64,000 nt of DNA, taken from Isoetes taiwanensis (lineage: Eukaryota; Streptophyta; Lycopodiopsida; Isoetales; Isoetaceae). Positions 32,547 to 43,681 of this stretch are shown in pieces. Each line of letters starts with the position of its first letter. Within the stretch, counting starts at the first letter, position 1. Below the pieces are notes generated by a model. It was not told the origin of the DNA. It searched no databases and saw only the letters and a list, made by a program, of their open reading frames with translations. The stretch lies in NCBI GenBank assembly GCA_021234155.1, contig JAJEKV010000160.1:1-64000 (forward strand), given 5' to 3'. The position numbers and the translations under genes are program-made.

Positions 32547-33780
32547 CAGACATCGATATTTGCAATGTAGAGGTTTCCAAAATGATTCAACGGCCCAAAA
32601 ATTACTGTAAGCAAATGCATATACTCCCAATATTTGCACAGGTTGGCAATATTTACAGGTTCCCAAATCCCCAGCAGTGCAGGCATAGATTATGTTAGTG
32701 TGCACATTATGGTATAGTGTAAGGCATAACCTAATAAATATATTTTCCAATTTATATGCAATAATCCCCAAAACGGGGGGATATAATTACACAGATGCGT
32801 ACAATTTTAGAGTTGCATGTCCTAGAATTGTACTTATAACTCACAATACCTATCAATCATGAAACTATTTAAGATGTGCGTTGCCAATTGAGTTCTACTT
32901 ATGCTTGGATTTGATTTTGATAACATGTTTGGTTTATTTGGTCCTCTATATTAATACTTCCAAACAAATGATCTTAATAAGTCTTTACTATAAATCGGCT
33001 CATCTACCCTTAGGGAACAGAGGGAACTTAGGCCAAACTTTGATCCCTCAAAATTGTCCTGGGATTTCTGAAAGCTTTGATGCAATTTTGAAGTCCGATC
33101 CTGCTCATGGTCACATAAAATTACACTAAAGGCGATCGATAGAATACCAACACCATGGGATCATTCTTACAGTAAAGGTGATATACATGCGGCTACTTAT
33201 GCGCTAGGCACTGCTACTATGTTTGGATATTTTTGTTATAATAAAAGATTACTGCACACTTTTCTCATTGCGGTCAAAACATTTACAGACTTCCAACCTA
33301 TGCCCAGCAACGCTGGGCACCATTACTAGTTTTCATTTAATACAATGCATTTTTAGCTGGAAATAGTTCTAACATTTGAAATGCACAAATGGCCATACAG
33401 TACCTAAGTAAAAGGAAACCTATTACAAACAATAGAGTAATTCTCACTACTACAAATAAACCAATTTGGAGCTATTATTATAAGGAAATAATGCATTATC
33501 ATTGTAATGCCATGATCTGACAGTAAAGCTCTACATCACAATCGAGAAACAACTTAATTGTATATATGGACTTCACTGTGTAATGGCAACAGAAGGTCTC
33601 CAGGTTATCCGCTCCATGTAAAGCAGCATTTTTTATCAGAAGCCATAGATTGAAATATTGTCTCCATCCTTCAGGAGGACTAGCAACGCTTCCCGGACCA
33701 GGTTTTAAGAAGTTAACTGGTTTCAGCAAGCTATTCAATCAGAGAAATTATACAGAAAATACAGAACGAAATACAAGAAA

Positions 33781-33888
33781 GTTTGAAGCTTAGATTCTAC
33801 AAGCAAGATGCTGAAATTAGAATAATGAAAGAAAGTTTGAAGCTTAGATTCTACAAGCAAGATGTTGAAATTAGAATAATGATGACGT
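33781..33888. repeat. 54 bp tandem duplication
   Basis: GTTTGAAGCTTAGATTCTAC starts at 33781 and 33835; one C/T difference between units. Confidence 0.92.
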
Positions 33889-34084
33889 GTGTGTGCGGTA
33901 CAGGAATCTTGATACATCCATACAATCCATGTTTATATCATACTGAGTCTCACTGTGCTTCTCACAAGTACAGCCTAAGGGCATTCTATTGCTGAATAAT
34001 GCAAAATATTTTGGCAATATATGAGTGCATGAGATTAAATAAACATGCATAAAGACAAGCAGGCTCGCAAATTCTGCATTAAAA

Positions 34085-34666
34085 ATGGTGATGGAGTCTC
34101 AGCTTCTGGCTGTAATTTTAGGAATATATTTTCTTGCTCTGGTATCAGGGCAATGTTCTTCGAATCATGGATTCAATAGGACTTTAAAGATATGCCAGGA
34201 CTTGCCGGAGCAAGGGGCAACTCTGGCATGGTCTCTTTATGATAAAAATAATACGCTGGAAGTGATATTTAGTGGAGAAGCATCATCTGCAGATGGCTGG
34301 ATAGGATGGGGTGTAAATCCTGGTTCTCAACCTAAGATGATAGGTGTTATTGCATTCCGGGCAAGCAATGGCAGTAATCTTCTGCCCTACAAGCTATCTT
34401 CATACTCTATTCCGACATGCAGCCCTATTGATTTGGAAGTTTTGCATCAAGCAGTTGAAATTTTAGGCACATCCATGGAAATGTATCTGGTTGTTAAGCT
34501 GAAGCAAAACGTTACTACCATCAACCATATTTGGAACAGAGGACCTAGCGTTTCAAAATTTCAACCCTCAAGCCACGCACTATCAGAGATTAAGAGCCTT
34601 GGAGTTCTTGATTTAGTAAAAGGGAGCGTGATCATCACCGCAGCTCCGCATCAGACCCTCAAGAAT
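34085..34666 (+). CDS. DOMON-domain secreted haem protein (cytochrome b561-DOMON / AIR12 type), first exon
   Basis: The exon encodes ~194 residues. Residues 1-22 are a signal peptide (hydrophobic ILGIYFLALVSG, cleavage probably before QC). The DOMON domain covers ~40-165, with GWIGWGVNPG, the candidate haem-ligand Met in QPKMIG and the His in NHIWNRGP, both in their family positions. The exon ends HQTLKN before a strong donor, GTGAGT at 34667; in full-length relatives the next residues start the cytochrome b561 membrane domain (VHGVLN-type). No such exon is visible before the array at 35.2 kb or later in the window. It could be a truncated gene, a distant-exon gene, or an AIR12-like protein lacking b561. 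The family transfers electrons at the plasma membrane or apoplast, often from ascorbate. Reading frame and splice donor are intact. Confidence 0.85.
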
Positions 34667-35249
34667 GTGAGTAGGAAGCATTTTCCTTTTACTCTGTTAA
34701 AATTCTGGATCTGAAGCAGCTTGCAGGATATTGTTGGAGCATAAATATGAAGAGGAACACAATATATTTTCTAGCTTCCATGTTTTCGAGAAGGAAAGAA
34801 TGGCAAACCTTGTTGTGCTGAATACATCTGCCAGCACAGAGCCCAGCAACCAACACATAACTAGCAATGCTTCCCCAGCCAGGTTCGTCACACTGAACAA
34901 AGGCATAAGCCCCAAAGCTGCTTCAGTCGATCGGCCTTCCAAGAAGAAATCCGAAATCCTCTGCCGCTGTTAGGTTATCCAAGGAAACCTAAAATAATAA
35001 TATTATAATATCACAAATTTAATAAAAAAGCAAACATGCATCACAAATTTAATAAAAAAGCAAACATGCAAGGGGAAATACCTACAACCACAGGATTTGT
35101 CTTCTTCTCGGAAATCAATGGCTTAAAAGAAGGTGCACTCTATAAATACTGTTTAGTACATGCAGATGAATACAGCGGCTAAATCATAGGAAAACCATGT
35201 AAAAAAGCGTACAAAAACACAAAAGAAACCCCCTGTTATAATGCTACAT

Positions 35250-35478
35250 ATTCTGGATCACGAGTTTCATCAACTAGTAATGTTCGTCTAGAGATGACCT
35301 TGAGACCGAATTACTAGTCCATAATTCAATAGAACTTGTCCTTGTCTACCTTTTGCGGTCGTGGTAAAATTGGGTTTAAATCCAGATAACGTTAAAATTA
35401 CCATGGAACCTATGTGCAAGAAGCTACTGGACAAAGGCCAAATGTGAACCACTGCATGAGAAAATAAAAAAGCTATTT
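35250..35478 (-). repeat. Inverted copy of the array's 3' flank (left arm)
   Basis: The sequence GATCACGAGTTTCATCAACT through GTGAACCACTGCATGAG is the reverse complement of 36728-36965 and of parts of 36108-36195 and 38285-38480. Together with the right arm it encloses the first Arg/Glu-rich copy, giving a palindrome of ~230 bp arms around ~1.25 kb. Confidence 0.85.
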
Positions 35479-35480
35479 AT

Positions 35481-36053
35481 GTGATTATGAAAAGGTCTCG
35501 TCCCCTGTCAAAGGAATCCCGCAGACAACAAACCGAGGAGGGTACTCGATCTCGAAGGTTTGGTTCAATCGCATCCAGGGAGAGCCAACGAGGCGAGAGA
35601 GATTTTGGAGATGCAATGGAGACGAGGAGAAGATATGAACATGGGAGGCAAGAAGACAATCTTGATGTTTTGCCACGAAGAGAAGATAGAGTCAGGCAAA
35701 GAAATGAGGAGCACTATGAGATTGATCAGCTCTCAAGAAGGGAAGATAGGGAACGTGGGGAGCATCTGGGTTATGACATGATTGTGGACACTAGGCACAG
35801 AGAGAGAAATGACCAGAGAGGATGGAGAGGAGCTAGCACTAGGGAGAGAGATGGCATGAGGGAATGGAGAGGAGCCAGCACTAGGGACCAGGGGCAACAT
35901 TTTGAAAGTCAAGAAGTGGAAAGGGACACTAGAAGAGGTGGACGACAAGGTCCAGAGAGGAGGATGGGACGAGAAGCCGACGAGAGAAGGGAGAGCGAAT
36001 ACGAACGCGAGGAGAGGAGGGCAAGAAGGATCTGGCTCTTGCTAGTAGCATAG
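35481..36053 (+). CDS. Arg/Glu-rich protein, array copy A (open C-terminal part)
   Basis: A 190-codon frame dominated by Arg, Glu, Asp and Gln, with short repeats such as QLSRREDRERGEH and REWRGASTR / GWRGASTR. No Cys, no hydrophobic core: it is predicted to be disordered and strongly charged. The last residues are hydrophobic (IWLLLVA). It has the only uninterrupted Arg/Glu-rich frame of full length in the array, but it lacks the N-terminal hydrophobic exon that precedes the other copies, because that side is replaced by the inverted flank. The true start is therefore unknown; the Met at 35481 may not be used. I do not recognise the family; SR-like splicing factors are rich in RS rather than RE, so that assignment is not made. 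Confidence 0.5.
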   Translation: MIMKRSRPLSKESRRQQTEEGTRSRRFGSIASRESQRGERDFGDAMETRRRYEHGRQEDNLDVLPRREDRVRQRNEEHYEIDQLSRREDRERGEHLGYDMIVDTRHRERNDQRGWRGASTRERDGMREWRGASTRDQGQHFESQEVERDTRRGGRQGPERRMGREADERRESEYEREERRARRIWLLLVA

Positions 36054-36727
36054 GAATTGCATTGTTCCATGGCATTGAGCCAAATGTAATAGAACAACGG
36101 ATCATAATCACATGTAACGACTTCTTTATTTTCTCATGCAGTGGTTCACATTTGGCCTTTGTTTAGTAGCTTCTTGCACATTGGTTCCATGGTAAACTTT
36201 GATAGTTCTCTAGGTCAGACCAAAATTATGAATTCCATAAAGAAGTGAAATTAATTATTGCCTTTCAACTTACCCCAACATGTGAGCCGGCAAATTAAGC
36301 CTAATAATTTGACTAATTAATGATTTGACTTTCTCACTAGCAAGGCTTTGGAAAATAGAAAATTCAATTGATGAGATCCAAAGAAATCTTCATAGACGTA
36401 CATGCCTACAAGAATAACGAGAATAGAGTTTACTTGTAAAACTCAGATTTTGGTATATGCAATACTCACTAGCATACAAGGACAAATTTGCTAGTTATGT
36501 TAATGAGGAATTTCGAAGCTTAGGAATTTCTCCTCAACTATACAATTTGGAAATTCTATTATCTTTGTCAACTTAAGAATTAGATCTCTTTCCCTACATA
36601 TGATTTTAAACAAGCCTTAGCTACCCAAAGCCTTGGCCTATTGCCATGATGTTCTTGATTAGTGAAAGATGAACCAACAGACCATAATGAACCAACAGAG
36701 CCAAGTGTAATAGAACAACAGACCATA

Positions 36728-36965
36728 ATCACATAAAACAACTTTTTTATTCTCTCATGTAGTGGTTCACATTTGGACTTTGTTTAATAGCTTCTTGCAC
36801 ATTGGTTCCATGGTAATTTTAACGTTATCTGGATTTAAATCAAATTTTACCACGATCGCAAAAGGTAGACAAGGACAAGTTCTATTGAATTATGGACTAG
36901 TAATTTGGTCTCAAAGTCATATCTGGACGAACATTACTAGTTGATGAAACTCGTGATCCAGAAAT
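36728..36965 (+). repeat. Right arm of the inverted repeat around copy A
   Basis: Reverse complement of 35250-35478 (shared GTAGTGGTTCACATTTGG, TTGCACATTGGTTCCATGG, GGTAGACAAGGACAAGTTCT). The same block occurs 3' of the second array member at 38285-38480 in direct orientation. Confidence 0.85.
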
Positions 36966-37664
36966 CTTGCTTTTACAATGCGCACATGCATTTTATACAA
37001 GTAGAAATGTTTCATCATTGGATGTACCACATTAAGACGTTGGATGCTTATGGACAGTTGAAGTTCTCGTGGTCCGGTAACTTAAAGGAGGGTCCTTATT
37101 TTTGTACACTGGCGTGACATTTTGTTTAACGTAAACAATGCCCTTACTTTTTGCTAGAACTACCAAGGAGTTGCAATGGACAAAGATGTGTTGTTTTAAT
37201 TTTGTGATCCATGAAACTCACGATAAAAACACTATAAGTCGAAGATCCAAACTCCACTGCCATTGAAAAGGTCTTATTCTCCTCTATCCACAAAATGAAC
37301 GGAATTTTCTAATTTTATGAGCCAAAAAAAAGTTATTTCCATTATGGCAAAACACCCCGTCTCGGTTGCACTTGCGTAATTTTCCCAATACGAAGAGGCA
37401 CTTGGGTACATTTCCTTGGGAGTTAGCTCGTGTGGTTCAAGATCACTGTCTTTTTAAACTCTGGCTACGCGAGGAAGGGTTGGCTTGCATTAGGTCGGCT
37501 TGCTCTTAATGATCTCTTACGGTTCATCCTCTCTCCATTCCGACGTCATGCAAGTGAATGCATGCATGCGTGGATGCTCGAATGCATGATGCACACTTGC
37601 ATGGTATAATTATGTGAGCATCATCATTTGCATGCTAATCTGAACCGCAAGTGGTGTCCATATA

Positions 37665-38282
37665 ATGGCCTATTGCCATGATGTTCTTGATAGCGACAAG
37701 ATGAACCAGATGGGATTGTTTCTCGCATTGCTTGAAGCCATGTTTGCCACCCTCTTGGTTCCAGTTTCTTCTTTCGATGTGCTGGTATTGAGAGGTCGCG
37801 AGGCATTAGAATCTGACGCGTCATTGGTGTGTCTGAAAAGGTCTCGTCCCCTGTCGAGGGAATCTCGAAACTGAGGGCGATACTCGATCTCGAGAGTTTG
37901 GTCCAATCGCATCCAGGGAGAGCCAACGAGGAGAGAGACATTTAGGAAAGGCAATGGAGACGATGAGAAGATATGAACATGGGAGGCAAGAAGACAATCT
38001 TGATGTTTTGCCACGAAGAGAAGATAGAGGCAGGCAAAAAAATGAGATTGATCAGCTCTCAAGAAGGGAAGGTAGGGAATGTGGGGAGCATTTGGGTTAT
38101 GACATGATTGTGGACACCAGGCGCAGAGAGATAAATGACCAGAGAAGATGGAGGGGAGCTAGCACTAGGGAGAGAGATGGCAGGAGGGAATGGAGAGGAG
38201 CCAGCACTAGGGACCAGGGGCAACATTTTGAAAGTCAAGAAGTGGAAAGGGATACTAGAAGAGGTGGATGTCGTAAAATGAC
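37665..38282 (+). pseudogene. Arg/Glu-rich gene, array copy B (N-terminal hydrophobic exon plus broken RE part)
   Basis: ATG at 37665 opens a 69-codon frame: a short polar start, then MGLFLALLEAMFATLLVPV, a signal-peptide or membrane-anchor segment, then a hydrophilic tail. It stops at TGA (37872) in a linker where copy A has about eight more bases. The Arg/Glu-rich part follows in another frame from 37954 and fades near 38280, where the 3' flank begins. A TATA-like TATAATTATG lies ~60 bp upstream of the start (37606). Confidence 0.55.
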
Positions 38283-39250
38283 TTTTTTATTTTCTCATGC
38301 TTTGGTGCATATTTGGCCTTTGTTTAGTAGCTTCTTGCACATTGCTTTCATGGTAATTTTAAACCCAATTTTACCACGACCGCAAAAGGTAGACAAGGAC
38401 AATTATGATTGAATTATGGACTAGTAATTTGGTCTCAGTCGTCTCTGGACGAACATTACTAGTTGATGAAACTCGTGATCCATAAATCTTGCTTTTACAA
38501 TGCGCACATGCATTTTATACAAGTAGGAATGTTTCATCATTGGATGTACTACATCAAGACGTTGGACGCTTATGGACAGTTGATCTCGTGGTCCAATAAT
38601 TTAAAGGAGGGCCTTTATTTTTGTACATTGGCGTGATGTTTTGTTTGACGTAGACAATGTTCTTACTTTTTGCTAGAACTACCAAGGAGTTGCAATGGAC
38701 AAGGATGTGTTGTTTTAATTTTGTAATCCATGAAGCACATGATAAAAACACTATAAGTCGAAGATCCGAACTCCGTTTGATATGATCTTATTGCCGTTGA
38801 AAAGATTTTATTCTCCTCTATCTGCAAAACGAACGAAATTTTCTAATTTTATGAGCCAGAAAAAAAAGTTATTTCCATTATGGCTTATTTCCATTATGGC
38901 AAAACACCATGTCTCGGTTGCATTTGCGTAATTTTTCCAATACAAAGAGGCACTTGGGTACATTTCCTTGGGAATTAGCTCGTGTGGTTCAAGATCACTG
39001 TGTTTCTAAATCTTGGCTACGCAAGGAAGTGTTGGCCTGCATTAGGGTTAATTCTTTCTCTTACGGTTAATTCTTTCTCTTTTCAACAATTCCACATGCA
39101 TAATGCACAAAGACAAGTCGTCCCCCCCGCTCCATTCCGGCGTCATGCAAGTGAATGCATGCATGTGTGGATGCTCGAATGCATGGTGCATACTTGCATG
39201 GTATAATTATGTGAGCGATGATTATGTGAGTTGATGATGGTGTCCATATA

Positions 39251-39935
39251 ATGGCCTATTGCCATGATGTTCTTGATAGCGACAAGATGAACCAGATGGC
39301 ATTGTTTCTCGCATTGCTTGCAGCCATGTTCGCCACCCTCTTGGTTCCAATTTCTTCTTTCGATGTGCTGGTATTGAGAGGTCGCGAGGCATTAGAATCT
39401 GACTCGTCGTTGGTGTGTCTGGAAAGGTCTCGTCCCCTGTCGAGGGAATCTCGAAATTGAGGACGGTACTCGATCTCGAGAGTTTCGTTCAATCGCATCC
39501 AGGGAGAGCCAACAAGGAGGGAGACATTTTGGAGAGGCAATGGAGACGAGGAGAAGATATGAACATGGGAGGCTAGAAGACAATCTTGATGTTTTGCCAT
39601 GAAGAGAAGATAAAGGCAGGCAAAGAAATGAGGAGCACTATGAGATTGATCAGATGTCAAGAAGGGAAGATAGGGTTATGACATGATTGTGGACACTAGG
39701 CACAGAGAGAGAAATGACCAGAGAAGATGGAGAGGAGCTAGCATTAGGGAAAGAGATGGCAGTAGGGAATGGAGAGGAGCCAGCACTAGGACCAGGGGCA
39801 ACATTTTGAAAGTCAAGAAGTGGAAAGGGACACTAGAAGAGGTGGACGCCAAGATCTAGAGAGGAGGATGGGAAAAGAAGCCGACGAGAGAAGGGAGAGC
39901 GAATAAGAACGCGAGGAGAGGAGGGCAAGAAGGAA
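39251..39935 (+). pseudogene. Arg/Glu-rich gene, array copy C
   Basis: The N-terminal frame 39251-39460 is 69 codons and nearly identical to copy B (MALFLALLAAMFATLLVPI). It ends at the same shared linker deletion. The RE part starts at ~39541 but is interrupted by TGA after NLDVLP and by later deletions (the LGYDM block is partly lost near 39670). Unit spacing from copy B is ~1586 bp. Confidence 0.6.
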
Positions 39936-40724
39936 TGTTTCATCATTAGATGTACCACATCAAGACGTCGGACGCTTATGACAGTTGAAGTTCTCGTGGT
40001 CCAATAACTTAAAGGAGGGTCCTTATTTTTGTACATTGGTGTCACGTTTTGTTTGACGTAGACAATGCCCTTACTTTTTGCTAGAACTACCAAGGAGTTA
40101 CAATGGACAAGGATGTGTTGTTTTAATTTTGTGATCCATGAACCCGTCCATGAAACACACGATAAAAACACTATAAGTCGAAGATCCGAGCTCCGTTTGA
40201 TATGATCTTACTGCTGTTGAAAAGGTCTTATTTTCCTCTATCTGTAAAATGAATGGTATTTTCTAATTTTATGAGCCAGAAAAAAGGTTATTTCCATTAT
40301 GGCAAAACACCCTGTCTCGGTTGCATTTGCGTAATTTTTCCAATACAAAGAGGCACCTGGGTACATTTCCTTGGGAGTTAGCGTAATTTTTGCAATACAA
40401 AGAGGCACTTGGGTACATTTCCTTGGGAGTTAGCTCATGTGGTTCAAGATCATTGTGTTTCAAAATCCTGGCTACGCGAGGAAGGATTGGCTTGCATTAG
40501 GTCAGCTTGCTCTTAATGATCTCTTACGGTTCATTCTTTCTCTTTTCGACAATTCCACATGCATAATGCACAAAGACGAGTCGTCCCCCCCGCTCCATTC
40601 CGGCGTCATGCAAGTGAATGCATGCATGTGTGAATGCTCGAATGCATGGTGCACACTTGCATGGTATAATTATGTGAGCATCATCATTTGCATGCTAATT
40701 TGAACTGCAAGTGGTGTCCATATA

Positions 40725-41444
40725 ATGGCCTATTACCATGATGTCCTTGATAGCGACAAGATGAACCAGATGGCATTGTTTCTCGCATTGCTTGCAACCA
40801 TGTTTGCCACCCTCTTGTTATAGTTTCTTCTTCCGATGTGTTGGTATTGAGAGGTAACGAGGCATTAGAATCTGACTCGTCATTGGTGTGTTTGGAAAGG
40901 TCTCGTCCCCTGTCGAGGGAATCCCGAAACTGAGGACGGTATTCGATCTCGAGAGTTTGGTTCAATCGCATCCAGGGAGAGCCAACTAGGAGAGAAACAT
41001 TTTGGAGAGGCAATGGAGACGAGGAGAAGATATGAACATGGGAGGCAAGAAGACAATCTTGATGTTTTGCCACGAAGAGAAAATAGAGGCATGCAAAGAA
41101 ATGAGGAGCACTATGATATTGACCAGCTCTCAAGAAGGGAAGATAGGGAACGTGGGGAGCATTTGAGTTATGACATGATTGTGGACACTAGGCGCAGAGA
41201 GATAAATGACCAGAGAAGATGGAGAGGAGCTAGCACTAGGGAGAGAGATGGCAGGAGGGAATGGAGAGGAGCTAGCACTAGGGACCAGGGGCAACATTTT
41301 GAAAGTCAAGAAGTGGAAAGGGACACTAGAAGAGATGGACGCCAAGATCCAGAGAGGAGGATGGGACGAGAAGCCGACGAGAGAAGGGAGAGCGAATATG
41401 AACGCGAGGAGAGAGGAGGGCAAGAAGGATCCGGCCCTTGCTAG
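40725..41444 (+). pseudogene. Arg/Glu-rich gene, array copy D
   Basis: The N-terminal frame from 40725 stops early at TAG (~40821) because of a small deletion after FATLL. The RE part 41013-41444 is open for 143 codons and is closest to copy A, including QLSRREDRERGEH and GASTRERDGRREW. A one-base change near its end alters the last residues. Spacing from copy C is ~1480 bp. The linker deletion seen in B and C is also present, so it predates the duplications. Confidence 0.6.
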
Positions 41445-41699
41445 TAGCATAGAAATTGCATTGTTCCATGGCATAGAGCCAAATGAAATACAACAACGGA
41501 CTATAATCACATAAAGGGGGTATTCTGCCATAATAGAAATAATTTTTTTGGTGGTGCATTAAATGATTAGACTTCCTCCATTTTGCGGATAGAGGAGAGT
41601 AAGATCTTTCCGATGGCAGTAACATAATGGAGTTTGAATCTTTGAGTTAGAGTGTTCTAAACAAGTGTTTGAATCTTTGAGTTAGAGTGTTCTAAACAA

Positions 41700-41950
41700 T
41701 TGGAGAATAAATTGTTGTGGACAATGGGCACAAAGAGAGAAATGATGAGAGAAGATGGAGAAGAGCTAGCACTAGGGAGAGAGATGGCGAGGGAGAATGG
41801 AAAGGAGCCAAGCCAACACTAGGAACTAGCGGCGACATTTTGAATGTCAGGAATTGGAAAGAGGCACTACAAAGGATGGGCATCGAGATCTACAAAGGAG
41901 GATGGGTCTTCAAGAAGCCAACAAGAGAATACAAAGTCCCTTCCCAGTAG
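41700..41950 (+). pseudogene. Arg/Glu-rich gene, diverged copy E fragment
   Basis: A 77-codon frame from 41717 matches the central part of copy A (ERNDERRWRRASTRERDGEG) but then diverges (NVRNWKEALQRMGIEIYKGG). It is preceded by a short GAATCTTTGAGTTAGAGTGTT direct duplication (41636-41698). It is the oldest member of the array by sequence distance. Confidence 0.5.
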
Positions 41951-42174
41951 CATAGTAAAAAGTTCCTATACAAAGATATTTCTAAAATACATGTACAAGT
42001 AGTGATTCTCTACGTCCCATGTGATGTGCTAAAGAGCATTCTGGTATTTCTAAAATACATGTATAAGTCATGATCCTCCACGTGTCATGCGAAGAAGAAG
42101 AGGAGGAGTTTTCACGTCATGCCACTTGGCAACACAGAGACCACTACATTGCTTTGTTGTGTAATTTGGGTCCT

Positions 42175-42245
42175 GCCCCCAACCACCTTATATTGAATGT
42201 GTTTTAAGACTAGTGTGTTACCACTAGACCAAACGTCTAGGCACA
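42175..42245 (-). repeat. tRNA-derived SINE-like fragment
   Basis: On the minus strand the sequence begins CGTTTGGTCTAGTGGTAACA, which matches a Pol III A box, and ~45 bp further on shows GGTTGGGGGCAGGACCC, a poor B box. This layout is common in heads of plant SINEs. No poly-T/poly-A tail or target duplication was found. Confidence 0.4.
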
Positions 42246-42249
42246 TTCC

Positions 42250-42697
42250 GATGTAAAGCATGCTTTTTGTTACACCCTGCTCTAACCAGAGAGCCTAATT
42301 CAAGCTCGTTTCAATCCGACCATAAAGAATTCAATGCCAAAAATTTTGAAGAGGCGGAATCAGCTTCTAGTTAAAACTCTAGACCCTAATGTGAAGCCTC
42401 TGTGAATCTGCAAGAATATTTCTTCCTGACATGAAAGATGAATATAAAAAGTTCCTATACAAAGTAGGCGCATTCGATGTAAAGCATGCTTTTTGTTACA
42501 CCCTGCTCTAACCAGAGAGCCTAAATCAAGCTCGTTTCAATCCGACCATAAAGAATTCAATGCCAAAAATTTTGAAGAGGCGGAATCAGATTCCCTTCTT
42601 GTTCTATCACCCTTCTAGTTAAAACTCTAAACCCTAACGTGAAGCCTCTGTGAATCTGCAAGAATATTTCTTCCTGACATGAAAGATGAATAGTAGA
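42250..42697. repeat. ~227 bp tandem duplication
   Basis: GATGTAAAGCATGCTTTTTG begins at 42250 and 42477. Both units contain CCTGCTCTAACCAGAGAGCC, AAAATTTTGAAGAGGCGGAA and TTCCTGACATGAAAGATGAA; the second has a ~25 bp insertion and the first ends with AAAGTTCCTATACAAAG, which also occurs at 41959. Confidence 0.92.
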
Positions 42698-42699
42698 AT

Positions 42700-43680
42700 T
42701 AATGTCAAAGCAAGGCCTTGACAATTTTTAAGGAATTTTCTATTTTCCTTGCTTGTAGGATGCAAAAATGTGAAATCCAAGGGTAAAGATTAGGCCACCT
42801 CATTTTGGCATGATGTGGCAACAACTAGAATTCTAAGAGTTGTTTTAAGTTATGCCTATTCTTTCTTGTATCTTAATCCTCAAGTTATGCATTCCATGAA
42901 GAGTACATAAAGAAAATCCATCATTGTTGACATCTTCGGCACCCGCCAAGAATCGAAAAAACAGGCCAGGAATCAAAAACCTTTTTTGTGCAAGGAAATT
43001 ACAGTTCATACTTTTCTGGAATAGTGCCTTGTCCACCTTAGATCTATCTACTAGCTTAGTAGTTCTTGCTTAAAGTAATATCAGGAATCTGTGTAAAAGG
43101 TGAAGCAAATCTATAATCTGTTTTGTCATGTGAAGGTGTATCAATCTTTTATTAAGAAATTTGCTTGCGCATTGTAGAGAAAAATCAGGTTAGCACAAAT
43201 TAGGTGAGTGAGCACAACCTTAGCAACAGACAATCAGCTTCTTAAGAAAGAGAATAAAATCTCAATCTCAGCTATGCCTGGCTATTTCTAGTGGGTCCAT
43301 CTATTTTCTGTTGCAGACTGTGTCAGGATACATTGCATGAGCCTACTATAGAAACTCTTGGCTGTAAAGCGCATTGAAAGAACCACCTGAAGTTATTTGA
43401 CAATTTAATTTACATTTCAAAATACTTTAGAGGGCATCTGATACATTGAAAAAAAAACTAGGTGTTGATTAAACAGAGCCCAGCAAGGGCATTACAGTTT
43501 GAGATCTGCAATGCAGAATTTTGGTAGATTGAAATAACATAACATGAATGAGCTGGACACACAGCATATGGTAACAATTGAGCAATCCGAAATGCAAGTG
43601 TTCCCAGCTCATTCACATCAAAAATATGCACAGAAAAGTAACCAAGAGAAGGAGAAGGAAAACTCCAAAGAAGCAACCAG
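42700..43680. other. Intergenic, likely 3' flank of the DUF1645 gene
   Basis: No gene seen. AT-rich sequence downstream (on the minus strand) of the DUF1645 stop codon; the transcript end is not resolved. Confidence 0.6.
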
Positions 43681-43681
43681 T

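Larger units (their letters stand above)
31500..34060. other. Intergenic, local duplications only
   Basis: No gene recognised between the methyltransferase remnant and the DOMON exon. The region contains three short tandem duplications, listed separately, and AT-rich sequence. Confidence 0.6.

Noticed and set aside
40684-41133. Minus-strand frame of 149 codons antisense to the Arg/Glu-rich copies
   Set aside because: Antisense of RE-rich codons (CTC/TCT) stays open by composition; the plus strand has promoter, hydrophobic start and coding bias.
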